From NCBI RefSeq assembly GCF_910596095.1, contig NC_056538.1, positions 21,252,501 to 21,316,500 of the forward strand: 64,000 bases of DNA, in the 5' to 3' direction. A model generated the notes under the pieces. That model made no database searches, had not been told where the DNA came from, and saw nothing but the letters and a program-made list of their open reading frames with translations. The position numbers and the translations under genes were made by a program. The DNA comes from Thunnus maccoyii. Taxonomy: Eukaryota > Chordata > Actinopteri > Scombriformes > Scombridae. This document shows positions 12,985-24,965 of this stretch, in pieces. Position 1 is the stretch's first letter. Each line of letters starts with the position of its first letter.

Positions 12985-15690
12985 CACATTCTGTTAGGTT
13001 TTTATGTTTGTATTGGGGATTTTGGTTTATTTGTTTGTTTTTTTGTTACTTTTGTATGACAAGTCTGGACTGTCATCTATGGTTCAGCCTCACTGCTCTC
13101 TGTAACCCTGTTTCCAGCAGCAGCAGCAGCAACAGGCAGCTGTTCTTGCAAAGTGCAAACGGTCTCTGATAAACCTGCTAAGTGCCCAGCAACTAGTGGC
13201 AGGCAAGTAGCAGAAGAAAGCTATATATAATTGTTTTTTTTGTTCGTTTTTTTTCCAGGAGGTGGTGATGCAGCTAAGGACAGTGAAAATTGAACTGGAT
13301 TTGTCAGTTGGCCGGATAGACAATTCTTGTGGATTTTGCTCTGTCATCTTGACATGTAAGAAGGCACATATTGCAAACCTTATAACAACTCTATAAGAAA
13401 TACAATTTCTGCTTTGTTTGTCTGTCAGCTTTTTGTAGTTATTTTGCCCCTAGTGGACAAAATTGATTGTTGCAGGTTTAAATATGTGGCCTAAGACTTA
13501 CTTTTCTCTATACTTTGTCCATGTGAATGTCAAAGTTAAGGATATATTTGGTTTTGCATGTTGTTGAGTCCCAGCTCTGTTTGTGGGCTGAGTTTAAAGT
13601 CATGTATCTTTTGGTTATATAAAATGTACATCCTTCATCTCAACTCAAGTTTGAGAAAAGTGAGTGTCAAAAGTGTCAAAATAACTTTTTTGACCTAAAG
13701 CTTTAATAAGCAGCCTTAAAGCCAACGCTCTGGGGTGTCTTGACATAAAACAGTGAAACAACTGCTGATTGGCATCACTGACACATAGACCTGACAGATT
13801 TCTCTGATATGCAAGCTGTACCATCTTGTTCCATCAGGACCTCCACAAGGATCCAGCTATATGACACTTTCAGCCCCCACCTCCACCTGCCTCCTATTTA
13901 TCTGGCCATTCTCTGTCCCCAACTTGTGTCTGTGCATACTGCTAGGCAACACTATCTGTGGGGTTTATTTAATTTCCATGAATGTCATTTAGAATTTCTC
14001 ATAATTCACTACTGTGGGGTCATCTGTCAGAGGATTTAATCTGAGGGTGACGAACGGTCCTTCCTTTGGCTGCAGTCGCCGCTCCGACCGCTCTGTAGCT
14101 CATTAATTTCCTGCCCAAATATCAGCCTCTGTCGTAGCCAACAGAGGGTGGGATGGAGGAAGATCATATTTCATTATTACATTAATCAGACCCACATGCA
14201 GACACGATTGTAAATCAGGTGGAGTATGACATTAATCCTGCAGAACCGGTTTGTGAATGTCCTGAAACCCGTCTTCGGGAGGGGGGGTTGCAGTGTTGGA
14301 AAAAGTCAATTTATTACAATTCTATATATTTTTTCTCCTCTTGTTCGATTCAAAAATTAATCAGGTGCTTGCTGCAATATGCAATATTGTGAAAGACTAC
14401 ATGCCCTACTTGCAGGCCTAGCTGGGCCTTTATAGATGTGGTTTACATTCAGTCTTATCAACAACATGATCTCTGCAGTTTGCAGTTCCTGTTGGCCAAT
14501 TGCCCCACAATGATAAAATGTATCTCAGACACAGTTACTACTGATAATGAAATAGTAAATATAAAGATAAAGGAAACTTAAGCATCTCTAATCAGTGCTT
14601 TTCAGAAGGGGAGCTACAAATAAAGCCTATGTTTTAAAAAAAATTTGTATCTAATAATCTAAAAAAATACTTTCATTTCCTGTTATATAACAGCCTCGTG
14701 CTAGAGGAGCCATGGGTGGTTGAGGTGGTTTTACCCTCTTTTCTTTTTGGCCATCTTTGTTGCACTGCTACCTCAGCTCAGCTCTGTGCACATACATTAA
14801 TGTCTCTCAGGTTTTATCAGAAATTGCAACGATTCCTGCCTCAGTCCTGTGTCTCCCTATCTATTGCCACTTCCCCAGTAGCTCTCTCCCTCTCTCTCCC
14901 AGTGTGTGTGATTGTGTGAGTGGAGACAGGTGTGCTGGAGTCACAGCAGAGCCCCACCAGCTGCAACCCGTTCCATAATCAAGACTTCTGCTTCTACTCA
15001 GCCCTGCCAGATCTACATTGCCAGATTGTAGCCTCTGCTCCAGTCAGTTTACGCTTCAAGGTTTCTCCTGCATTTATCAGTTTTCTTGTTGTTGCCTGTT
15101 TTCTCTAGCCTGACCCTGTCTCCTGTTCCCTGCAGTCCTGTCTGCTCTGGCTTCTGTCCCTGTCTCCTGTTCCCTATAGTACCTCTGCCCTGTCTCCTTT
15201 CCCATGTCTCCTCAGCCTTTCTTCCCTGCCCTTGACCCCCACTCTACCCAGCTTCTACGAGTTCCATTCTGGACCTGCTCCCCTTGCCCCAGCCTGCCTC
15301 ATCTCCGGGTTCCCAGCTACCAGCCCAAGCCCCAGTTTCCCAGCTACTAGTACTAGTTTCCCCTGGCCTGCTTTAATAAATACCCCGTCCTACTGTGTCC
15401 CTGTCTCCTTGCCTCTGTGCGTCTGCACTTGGGTTCACCTGCTCGACCCCACGTAACAGAAATGCCATTTGACCACACGTTTTAGACTCATGTCCAACCC
15501 GCTCACGCTAACCTTGAATGTGATCTGTATGTAATATGGATTGTGGCATGTTTATTAACAAGCTGTTCTGGTCACATAAATGCTATGTACTAATGACACA
15601 ATGATAAGCTCTATCATTGCTCTGGTATTATTATAAAGATTAATAGGTTTCCAGCATAAAACTTCAACACCATGCAGTTACAGTATGAAA
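12985..15690. other. Intergenic spacer between mfsd1 and the P2Y cluster
   Basis: No gene is supported here. It includes a short CAG-rich tract (about 13118-13137) and a C/T-rich repeat-like stretch annotated separately. Open frames are short and lack family features. Confidence 0.5.
14915..15470 (+). repeat. Pyrimidine-rich dispersed-repeat-like block
   Basis: The block starts with GAGACAGGTGTGCTGGAGTC, continues through repeated CCTGTCTCCTGTTCCCT units, and ends with AATAAATA, then GCACTTGGGTTCACC and a final GTAACAGAA. The same order of landmarks appears in reverse at 61105-61512. This is the layout of a dispersed fish repeat tail. The family is not identified. Confidence 0.4.
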
Positions 15691-15772
15691 AATATGTTTT
15701 TATTATTATTTATATCACACAGATGTTTTAGCTGTATTATTACAATTGTTATAAACTTGCTATAGTTCAGTC

Positions 15773-15825
15773 CTCAAATGATTACACCACACACTGTGTG
15801 TGTGTGTGTGGTGTAATCATTTGAG
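15773..15825. repeat. Perfect hairpin, 22-bp arms, 9-base loop
   Basis: CTCAAATGATTACACCACACAC (15773-15794) is followed by TGTGTGTGT and the exact reverse complement (15804-15825). It lies about 400 bases past the stop of the P2RY13-like gene, near a minus-strand AATAAA at 15699-15704, and could therefore be in or just beyond that gene's 3' UTR. Confidence 0.9.
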
Positions 15826-16227
15826 AATATGTGCTGTCAAGATGTTTGCCCTTTTGGTCAAACTTTTGCAAAGGGAAAGTGCAGTTTAAACAAGATTAGA
15901 AGGAAGGAAGCAGAAGATGACAGTAAGCACAGTTAAGGAGATGTGTTGGATGACTTAGCAAACATGCGAAAGTTCTTGGTTAGCACTGTATCAGAAGCGG
16001 AAGTAATGTTGACATGAAATTCATGAGCACTTTCATACTTTTTTACAGACTTTTTTCTGTGATGCAGCATTGTCTTTTCAGCAGATTTTGACCATTTTGC
16101 ATCAATTTTAGAATTTTTACATCCTCTGTCATCAAAATAAAATGCTACTGACAGATAAAATTACACAATTATCCCTGTGCCTCGACAGTTATTAAACATG
16201 TCTCAGTGTACTTTGTCCAGTGTGTCA

Positions 16228-17945
16228 CTATGACATGCCATTGTATGACAGTCTGTTACTGTGGGCTATCTGTGACATCTCCAGCTGAGTTGATGTTGCT
16301 GTTGGGGATTCCATGGCGCCTTTGTGGAGGAGCTTAGGGCTGAATGCAGCTGTCAGTCTTTTCCTAAACACCTTGCACAGGAACACGTAGATGAGCGGGT
16401 CCAGACATACATTAGTGGCTGACAGCCACAGGGTGGTTTCCTTGGCAATGTAGAGTGCCTGGCAATGACTCGCCATGTTACGGGTTTGGGTCAGAGTGTA
16501 TGGAACACGGGCAAAGTGAAAGGGGGCGAAGCAGATGAAAAACACCCCCACCACCACGAAGACCTTCGCCTTGGTTTTGCGACTGGCAGACTGAGATCTG
16601 CTCTTTGAGGCTTTGTATGACTCATACACCTTCTTGCTGATGAATGTGTAGCAAACCACCATCAAGGCCAGGGTGCCCCAGAAAACCACCTGCAAGTAAT
16701 ACACATCAACAAAGTATTAAACAAAGCAGCACCTTCCCACAACTTTTTTCATGACTACTCTTGAATTATGGCTGAAATTCAAAAGTCAGATGTGTCAATA
16801 TTGTAATAATTATTTAGTAGATAGTGAACACTGCAAATATATTAATATATATATATTTATCTATATAATATATATCTCTCCATCAGCTGGTTAACTTAGC
16901 TTAGCATAAAGACAAGACAGAAGGGAAACAGCTAGCCTGGTTTGGTCCAAAGATAACAAATCCACCTACTAGCACCCCTAAAGCTCACTAACTATCACGT
17001 TCTATCTCATTTGCTTAATTTAAACAAAAACATACATGTAAAAAAAAAAAAAACTGTGGCTTTACAAAGGTTACATGCCGGACTACTTCTTAACTGGGAG
17101 CAGTGATTCCAAAAAAGATGTTCCCAGTCTTTATGCTAAGCCAAGCTAACCATCTCCTGGTTGCAGCTTCATATTTAAAGGACAGGTAAGAGTGGCATCA
17201 ATCTTCTCATCTAACTCTCAACAAAAAAGCAAATGAGCACATTTCCAAAAAAATTTAACTATTAATTTATTTAATAGCTACCTGACAGAAGTAGTTGAAT
17301 CCCTCATGCCAGAGCAGGCCGGCTTTGCTCTTCATGGAGCTGCACTTCAATTTTCCTCCAGAGACCTTTGGTGGCTGGTCACTTAAAATAACGTTGGGTA
17401 GTGCTAAAGATAACATCACCGCCCAGACAGCTGCACTCAAGACCTGACCGACACGGACCCGCTGCAGGGCCGACTTCCCAAAAGGCCTGACTATCTTCAG
17501 GTAGCGGTCCAGGCTGATGAGGCCCAGCAAAAGGATGCTGATGTACATGGTGATGTAGAAGAGAACTGCAGAGTACCGGCAGTGAAAGGCACGCAGTTGC
17601 CAGGAACCCACACCTGCATCACTCAAGATTCTCAGAGGGATGGTCAGAGTCATCAGCAAGTCGGCCACCACCTGTTGTTAAAGGATCACACATAGCTTTT
17701 CTTTCTATTTTGTTGCTCTGCACTGACAACAACATTCATGAGCAAAACCTTCTGTGTCTTACCACATTCTTTAGAAATACCACAAATGTTGAGGTGCTGG
17801 GGATGCTAAAGAAGATCCATGCAGCCAGGGAATTCAATACAAGGGCGAATACAAAGAGGACGCTGTACAGACAGGGGAAAACCACAGCTGTCACACTGGT
17901 ATCACGCACACACTTGATGGAGGCGTTGGACAGGGTGTTGTTCAT
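16228..17945 (-). CDS. p2ry13: P2Y13-like purinergic receptor, three coding exons, 344 aa
   Basis: Exons in order: 17763-17945, 17282-17671, 16228-16689. Both junctions are phase 0 with GT-AG borders. The product is a rhodopsin-class seven-TM receptor of the P2Y12/13/14 group, which senses extracellular nucleotides through Gi. Seen: N-glycosylation sites N2 and N7, the four extracellular cysteines (N-terminus, TM3, ECL2, ECL3), DRY in SLDRYLKI, the TM5 lead-in GLLWHEGFNYFCQ, HFAR in TM6 (FAPFHFARVPYT), AKETTLWL before TM7 and DPLIY in TM7. KKVYESYKASKS and the TM6 block look most like human P2RY13. The ATG at 17943-17945 lies just downstream of an acceptor near 17963, so at least one 5' UTR exon is expected. 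Odd: the coding frame is interrupted after residue 61 and inside TM5; the mammalian relatives are intronless in the CDS. Orthology to P2RY13 rather than P2RY14 is likely but not certain. Confidence 0.88.
16881..17195. repeat. Dispersed fish repeat inside P2RY13-like intron 2
   Basis: The text CAGCTGGTTAACTTAGCTTAGC, a run of A, then TTATGCTAAGCCAAGCTAACC and AGCTTCATATTTAAAGGACAG is a recognisable high-copy fish repeat. The TTAGCTTAGCATAAAGAC and TTTATGCTAAGCCAAGC segments are roughly reverse complements, so the ends can fold together. It fills most of the intron between coding exons 2 and 3. Class not certain. Confidence 0.6.
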
Positions 17946-18045
17946 CTTGCAATCTTCGGTGGACCTTAGAAGGGTCGAGAGAAAGAAGAGATGATATGAT
18001 AACATTAATAATGATGGCATTGATACATACAATAGGTATAATAGA

Positions 18046-20860
18046 CAGAGATGATATTCATATGAAGAAATAAAGAAATTATATGAAGAGGGAACACCAA
18101 AAGCTAAATATGTACAGAAAGATTACAGCATTTTGGCTGCTGAGCTACGACTTATTGTGTATTATTGACGATGAGTTATTTAATTATCTAGTTTATCTTC
18201 TAGACTATAGTCTGAATGATCAAGTATTTCTTTGTCTTTAAATCCAACAAGTAAACTTAAATTTAAACATTTCATGCACACACTGCATACAGTGTAACCC
18301 CTATGCTATACTACATTTAGAAAGCAACCCAACAAGTCAAATGTAGAGATACACTGAATACGCAGTGATGAAACCTCCAACGACTACTGTGTTTGTTCTT
18401 TGTGAAATATCCTCCCGTCTCTGTCACTAACATGCCATTGCAGTAAATCTCCAGGATGTGCCGCCTTTACATTGAAAGCCTTAACAGCTTAGAATAACTT
18501 TGAGGGCAGGAGCAGGTACTATGGCAACGAATATATACAATAAAACTTTTGTCTGTGCACACTAACGTTAATTAGACCTGTTACAACGGTTGTTGAGCAA
18601 ATTATGTGATCTGTGTTCTCAGTTCCCTATTTTATCTGAAGATGTACTTGAGTCTTACCTTCTTATGATGTCCTTATCGTCTGTGACTGTAGAAGCATGT
18701 GAAGAACAATGAGGAAAGCAGTGAAAAAACACAGTATTTCAAAAAGTATAAATAAGGGAAGTAACCAATTCCACTTCCCCTTTCTTACCTACAGTAAGAA
18801 AAACAAGAGGAAAAATGCAGCTGAGAATCTCTCAAATTATACTATCGTTCTTATTAATGAAGAAGTATGAAATACTACTTCTGACCTAAAGAGGTTTCAG
18901 CCTTGGTCTTTCTCAGTATTTCTCTCTCCCTTCCTTTAAATGTGTGTGTTTGATGCTCTTACAATGGGTGGTCTCTGGAGCTACTGTGTGGCTGTCTTGT
19001 CACAATCCCAATGAGGTTGCCAGTCTTCCTCCGGGTGAAAGACCCTTTCCTTCCTTGCTTCCTGTTCCAATTGTCTGCTGAGAGGCTTGTTCTGCTCCGT
19101 GCCAGTCCTCCTGCCTCCGTTGGCTTGCGTCAGTCTCGGTAGCTGCTGACAGGCGAACACCAAAGCCATGGACTCATTTCTCGACACTCAAGGTCTAGAG
19201 ATCTCCTGCACCCCACTGCTCCTCCCTCCCTCCATTCTGCAGCTTATTTACCCCACCTCTATCTCTCTGTCCTTTCTCTTCATGAGACTCGGTCTTAGCA
19301 GCAGCAGCCAGCGAGGCACAAACAAAAGCTGTGGTTTTAGTGGGAAAGAATGTATACTGTGGGCAACATGTATATGGGCCACTGACGTCTCAGATGATGT
19401 GTTTTTGTTTTTCTCTTCAACTTTACCATAAATGCCAACTATGACGCGACAGAAGAGGCAGATTAGTTAACAGATTAGTTAACAAGTTTGTAAAAAAATG
19501 TTATTTTAAATTATTTTTATATTTTACTATGACTAAATTTGTACTTTAAATTAAACTTTATTCTAAATTCTATAATCTGTAACATGTCAAATACAACATT
19601 TCACATAAATACAATATAAGTGACTGAACCTTTCCTTCCCCTCCTATCTGATTAAACTTTGCTTTCTTAGAGTTTTATTCCCTTTTGTGCTTTCTTGATA
19701 AAAATAGTGCATTCTGAGAACTACACAACACGATTTCCTGTGTGACTTTTCTTGGATCTGGACCAGGAAATTTTGACAGATGGGGATAGCGTAGCTGACA
19801 AATTGCATGCATGTGTTTACTACAATGAACTTTCAACTTACGTGACTAACTTGTTGACGTGGTTTTAAGTAGAATCTGTTTTACTGTAAATGATACAGAG
19901 ACGTTTGGTTTCCAGGACCCCCACAGACTTAAACTTCTGACAAATAAGCACAGTGTCTCTCATTAGGTAATCACAACCTCATGTTTAATTTCGTCGCAGT
20001 GTACTGAAAGATATAAATGTCTGTTCATCACATTTACCAACAAGTTTTCAGTCTCAGAAAATCCCTCAGGAACTGTTCAGTGGTAGTATACTAATACCAC
20101 ATACAAATATACCATAATATACAAGCAATGACGTTTTAATAGAAAACAAGTTGATGCTAAAAGTAGTTTTTTTATAAAAGTCTTAAAACTGAAATGCCTC
20201 AAGTTTGTGGTTGTTTTGGGATTGAACAATTAGTAATCAGCAGATTTACAGTACACATTCCTTGTGTTACAATAGTTATGATAGAAGAAAGATGAATAAA
20301 CATACTTGTTCTTTTTTGCATGCACTATTTTCTTTGCAGAGTAAAATGTTAAAAGCTGATGGGCATGCCGCAAATTGATTACAGTGGTCATCACATTGGA
20401 CATCTGCAGAGCTCCATTAAGGATATGACTCATTTTTACTGTCACCACAAACAAAAAAAAAATGCAAATGTTAACTAGCTTTAACTTAACTTGGTTTGCA
20501 TGGCAATTTCATTTACCGTCTCTTCCTCTAGAACTCCATTGGCCTTCTGATTTTGAACTTCAAGTGCTACTATAAAACTGTGTTTTGTTGAAATAAAAAC
20601 AGCCCCATACCATCACCCTCTTGTCTCATGTTTATCTCATTCATCCTTATTGTATTTCCTGTTAATGGTTTTCAAGCCATTTAGAACCACAGTTTGACAA
20701 GACACAAAACAACATATGAATGACATTAACATGAGCAGAAAAAAATGCATAAATAACAAAACGTGAGAGCATGTGAAACAGTAACTTGGCTTTTAGTCTA
20801 CAGAATCTTCAGGGACATCTGAGCATAGTCCATGGCAAGGCGTGTAGCATACATTAAAGC
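18046..20860. other. Spacer between the P2RY13-like gene and the next receptor
   Basis: This spacer probably holds 5' UTR exon(s) of the P2RY13-like gene: a donor-like CTTACC is present near 18655 (minus-strand AAG/GTAAG), but the exon limits cannot be fixed. No protein gene is supported. Near 19460-19485 there is a short GATTAGTTAACA tandem pair. Confidence 0.45.
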
Positions 20861-20866
20861 TTTATT
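20861..20866 (-). terminator. Poly(A) signal of receptor copy A
   Basis: AATAAA on the minus strand (TTTATT on plus) starts 27 bases past the stop codon, implying a very short 3' UTR of roughly 50 bases. Whether it is used is unproven. Confidence 0.5.
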
Positions 20867-20892
20867 GTACATGACCTATGTCAGAATCTACT

Positions 20893-21891
20893 CTATGGTG
20901 GAGTGCCTTCTGCTTTGCCTGCTGAGGCTACTTGGAATGATTGGGATACATTTTTCATCAAAGAAATCAGCTTCTCCTTAAACTCTCTACACAGGAAGAC
21001 ATAGAGGAGCGGATCCAGGCAGAGGTTTGTGGTGGCAAGCCACAGGCTGAGCTCTTTAGCAAACTTGCCCTTTATGTAAGGGCAGACAGGCTGGGAGGAT
21101 GTTTTGACTTGTTGGAAAGTGTACGGGATCCTGACAATGTGGTACGGTCCAAATGACACAAAAAACACAATTACAACCAGGAAAACACGTAGTTTGATCT
21201 TCTGCTTTCCCTGGTTGTTATTGCTGCCGGATTTTCGGAAAGACTGGATAACCTTGTTTGCGATGCAAATGTAGCAAACCACAATGACCACACTGACAAG
21301 CCAGAAGAAAACATTCATGGTAATCACTGTCACATGATGGAATTCAAGTCCAACCGGTCCTTTAAACTTCATGCAAGTCCTGGACGCTGTTATATTAGAT
21401 GTTGATCTGTTACTTAGAATTATATTTGGTAAAGCAGAACCTCCAAAGAAGATCAGCCAGACTAAGGCTGATATCAGTTTGCTAAAGTTTAGATTCTGAC
21501 CAAACAACTTGCTGCGGGGTGTCATGATCTTGAAGAAACGGTCCAAACTGATAAGGCCCAACAAAGTGATACATGTGTACAGTGCACTGTAGAAAATGGC
21601 ACTGGAATAACGACATGAAATTATAAATAACCTGTATGATGCACCTGGCAAATCACCCGCAGCTTTGATTGGGATGATCAAGGTCATGACAAGGTCAGCT
21701 GCCACTAAATTTTTCAGGTACACCACAAAGGTGGTGGTGGACTTGAGGTGCAGAGACACCCAGGCTGCCACGCCGTTCAGCAGTAAGGCTATGGGGAACA
21801 TTAAGAAATAGAAAGCTGGAACAATGTCGGGGTTGTAAGTAAAACCGTCACACTCCAAATCACTGCGAGACGTCTGATTCGATGGCATCAC
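20893..21891 (-). CDS. P2Y12/13/14-family receptor, copy A (332 aa, one coding exon)
   Basis: A full-length rhodopsin-class receptor with seven hydrophobic spans. N-glycosylation site N5; extracellular cysteines C14, C93, C173 and C270; DRF at 117-119 in place of DRY; HIVR at 251-254 in TM6; K279-E280 before TM7; DPLLY at 293-297. It is closest in style to the P2RY14/GPR87/P2RY13 branch, but I cannot assign an ortholog. The neighbouring receptor at 24966-25958 shares long blocks (LLLNGVAAWVSLHL, FRKSGSNN, RVFL), so the two are tandem duplicates. The TM5 lead-in reads GLEFHH, keeping the His that in P2Y12 contacts nucleotide (H187) but replacing the following Asn (N191). A good acceptor lies just upstream of the ATG (about 21898), so the 5' UTR is spliced. 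The stop is only 27 bases from an AATAAA. Confidence 0.85.
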   Translation of the reverse strand: MMPSNQTSRSDLECDGFTYNPDIVPAFYFLMFPIALLLNGVAAWVSLHLKSTTTFVVYLKNLVAADLVMTLIIPIKAAGDLPGASYRLFIISCRYSSAIFYSALYTCITLLGLISLDRFFKIMTPRSKLFGQNLNFSKLISALVWLIFFGGSALPNIILSNRSTSNITASRTCMKFKGPVGLEFHHVTVITMNVFFWLVSVVIVVCYICIANKVIQSFRKSGSNNNQGKQKIKLRVFLVVIVFFVSFGPYHIVRIPYTFQQVKTSSQPVCPYIKGKFAKELSLWLATTNLCLDPLLYVFLCREFKEKLISLMKNVSQSFQVASAGKAEGTPP

Positions 21892-22079
21892 TGCACCTGA
21901 AAGAAATTGAAAGAGTTTAAAATACCTTTTAGAACCCGCAGTTCAGCTGTTGTCAAGAAATGTGATCTTGATGGAGACTATAAATGTTCAATATTATTTG
22001 GATGACTTGACTTTTAATAGTGACACAGATTCCTCTTTGAGTTCCACTCACTCTCTTGGCTCCTGTCAAAGAGGCGATC

Positions 22080-22142
22080 CATCCATTCATCCATTTTCCA
22101 CCACCTATGCGAGTGTGGGTTGCATTGCCAGCAGGCTAGACG
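22080..22142. repeat. Short repeat fragment (CATCCATTCATCCATTTTCC type)
   Basis: The segment CCATCCATTCATCCATTTTCCACC followed by a GC-richer stretch resembles the tail of a dispersed fish repeat. It is too short and worn to classify. Confidence 0.35.
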
Positions 22143-22854
22143 AAACAAAGGGAGCAGCTTCTATAGTTTATTGTGTTCTTAATTTTTCCATTGTGTAATT
22201 CTTTCTCTTTTTTTTTACATTACACACATATGCTTTCTTCCATTACATATCTTCATTCAGGAAATAATCAGCAAAACTGGAAAACCGTTCACAATATTTC
22301 TCCTTTGCTTTTATCTTACATACAGTACAGAGAACACAATATTTCCACAATTACATTGACAGGAAAAAATACAAAAGAACAAAAAAGTAAATTGAGAAGT
22401 GCAGGTATATTTAAATAGAAATGTTATTTCACTGAGGATAGTTTATAGGTTTCCTTGTCCTGGAAGGTTTGTTCCTCTGTCTGCTAAACTTTGTAAGAGA
22501 TGCATCTGATTTGCCTGAAAGTAGATGAAGAAGTAACTAATTCAACTAATTAAACCCATGGAAATCTTACTGGGCATTAGTTCAAAGAGTATTTCTTTTC
22601 AAGGATCAACAACAGAGCCTTAAAGGATATTGTATTTTTCCTATTTAACTCTGCAGAAGACAAAAAAGCAGTTGGTATAGTTTTGATCAAAACAATCCAC
22701 TCTATTTTTATGCAATAAATTTCAATTTATTCAGATGTATCAGACTGATACAGTAAACATTCCAACCTAAAAAGCATTGACACACCTTGTAGCATCCATT
22801 TTTGTTTTGTTTTTGGCGTGGCACCATTCAGCTTTTTTAACTCCAGTTCATTCA

Positions 22855-22960
22855 TTAAAGGATAGGTTCACATTTTTTTAAAGCTAATATGAGACTAAAT
22901 ATCACCAGACAGTTTTTCCTTGCTGAGACGGGCTTGAAAACATGTGAACTTATCCTTTAA
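22855..22960. mobile_element. Short TTAA-flanked MITE, 106 bp
   Basis: Ends TTAAAGGATAGGTTCACAT and ATGTGAACTTATCCTTTAA are near-perfect inverted repeats, with TTAA at both borders. The interior is about 65 bases with no coding potential. The size and TTAA site fit a piggyBac- or Kolobok-type MITE. Confidence 0.7.
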
Positions 22961-24720
22961 ATTACTTCTTTAAAGAGAATCCATGTTAAAAGAATTAGCT
23001 GAATGTATATTTTTCTAGTCACAGATTAACCTGTCTTATTTCAAATGCTAGATTTTGATAATGACTTACAGTTGATGACTTGACTCACTCTTCTTGAACA
23101 CAAGGTAGCCAGACGGACCGGAGTTACAACATACGGACGCAATGGGTGTTAAAGAAACACTGTTGATTTACGTAACAAACAAATCTTCATTTCAGCTGTG
23201 ATAAGTCTGGCAATTTATCAGGACATATGCAAAAATAGGGAAAACTTAATGGTCTTTAGCCAAAAGCAGCAAAGACGTCATACACCCAGGCCACAGTGAC
23301 CACCATGGTGTACAGGCTTCCTTAACCTCTATATGACCTATACAATCAGCTCTGTTTTCAATTAATTCTTCTTCTGTGCCAAATTGAAGAAAGAACTGAT
23401 CCAAGTAAGCATTTATGTTTGTTTACAGACACAAATTGATGCTGAAAGACTCTTTTTATCATTGGCCTAAAAGCATATTTCTACCTTTCCTTAGCTTTAA
23501 GTATTTTTTGGAAGGGAGAGTAGCCCACTCATTATCAGTTTTACCCACTCACCATCATTGTGATGTTCAGTGCTGGCAGAGGAGCAAGAAATAATCTTCT
23601 CTCTTTTTTCACTTCTTTGTTATATGATTGATTGCACCAGTTATTTCAGGAATTAAACAGCTACTTCTCTTGCAGCACCATGCATGGTGCAGTGGCATTA
23701 TCTGACCAAAGGGTGGCATCAGCTGTTAATGCCAGCCAAAAGTCCTACAGGTGACACTGAAGGTTATTATCTACTTAGAAAGAAAGTGCAGTAGCTGCCA
23801 AGAAGATTTAAATTATAGGAGGATAGATTTCAGTTCCTTTTCAATCAAACCAATTAAAAAAAATTAGTATATGGTAATAGTGAGATAAAATATTGTATCA
23901 GTGTAGCCTTGAGTATTTTAGTGACTAACAAACAAGGTGCATTGGTTTTGAATTTTTAATTTCACTGCTTGGCACTGAGGAGTCCCTTGTTGCATATAAA
24001 CATAATTTATTACATAGAGAATAATTAAAGATAATGAAATCATTTAATGAGGTGATGAAAAATGAAATATAAGAAATTCATTCAGCTGAAAGAAACTAAT
24101 TCTTGGCAATTGAACAATGCTCTTTAGCAGGGATGTTAAATTTGGATAAAGGATTTGTGAGAGAGCTATTCTTTATTTCAGCTCAAGAAATAATAAGCCA
24201 AAACGTTATGGGTTGTACTTCAATTTTTCTTTTGTACAGTTAAAAAGGTGTCCCTGCTCCCACTGTTTTGTATGGGTTGGTCAATAAAAGTAATAATTAT
24301 GACGGGGATAGCCTATAAATTCTCTATTCTCTATTATTCTCTATTATACTGTTTATTTAAATCCCCTCCCCTATAAACCCATGGGAGACAAGACTGAGTT
24401 ATATCATTACTGATGGCTAATGAAGTCTGTCCCTGAAGGGGCTCCTCACAACCGAAAAAACAAAACATAAGATGATTTCACACTCAAATTTATTGGTATA
24501 GATCTCACAATAACACTTAGATATGAAATTAAGACAATGAGTTGAGTACAAATGGATTTTCATAAATCTAAAAACACATACAGTACACAGTGCCTGCATA
24601 AAGGATACACTGCTCTGAGACATGGCCACTGAGGTTTAACATTGAATTTGAATTTGTTTCTTTAAAGAGCAAACACACATAGTAAAATATATTTGCATAA
24701 ATCCTTTTTATAACAATCAG
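22961..24720. other. Spacer between receptor copies A and B
   Basis: Nothing coding is supported. The stretch is AT-rich, with a short run of ATTCTCT repeats near 24317-24345. Receptor copy B's 3' UTR probably ends in its right edge, where several minus-strand AATAAA motifs lie at about 24728-24755. Confidence 0.45.
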
Positions 24721-24965
24721 ACTGACATTTTATTTATCATATGATGTTGATTTATTCTTAGTGGACCTTTTGTCTCAATAGATGCTAATCCTCATTACTT
24801 CACTAGAGGGCGGTACAAGATAAAATTTAAACATCAAACATTACTATAAGACTACTGAATTGTCTGTCCATAAAATGAAACTGCTAATTTGTGGCTGAGG
24901 GCATGTTATATGCCTCTAACTGCTGCAAAATATTTTCAATTTGATGAATAATAATTGACTTCTTT

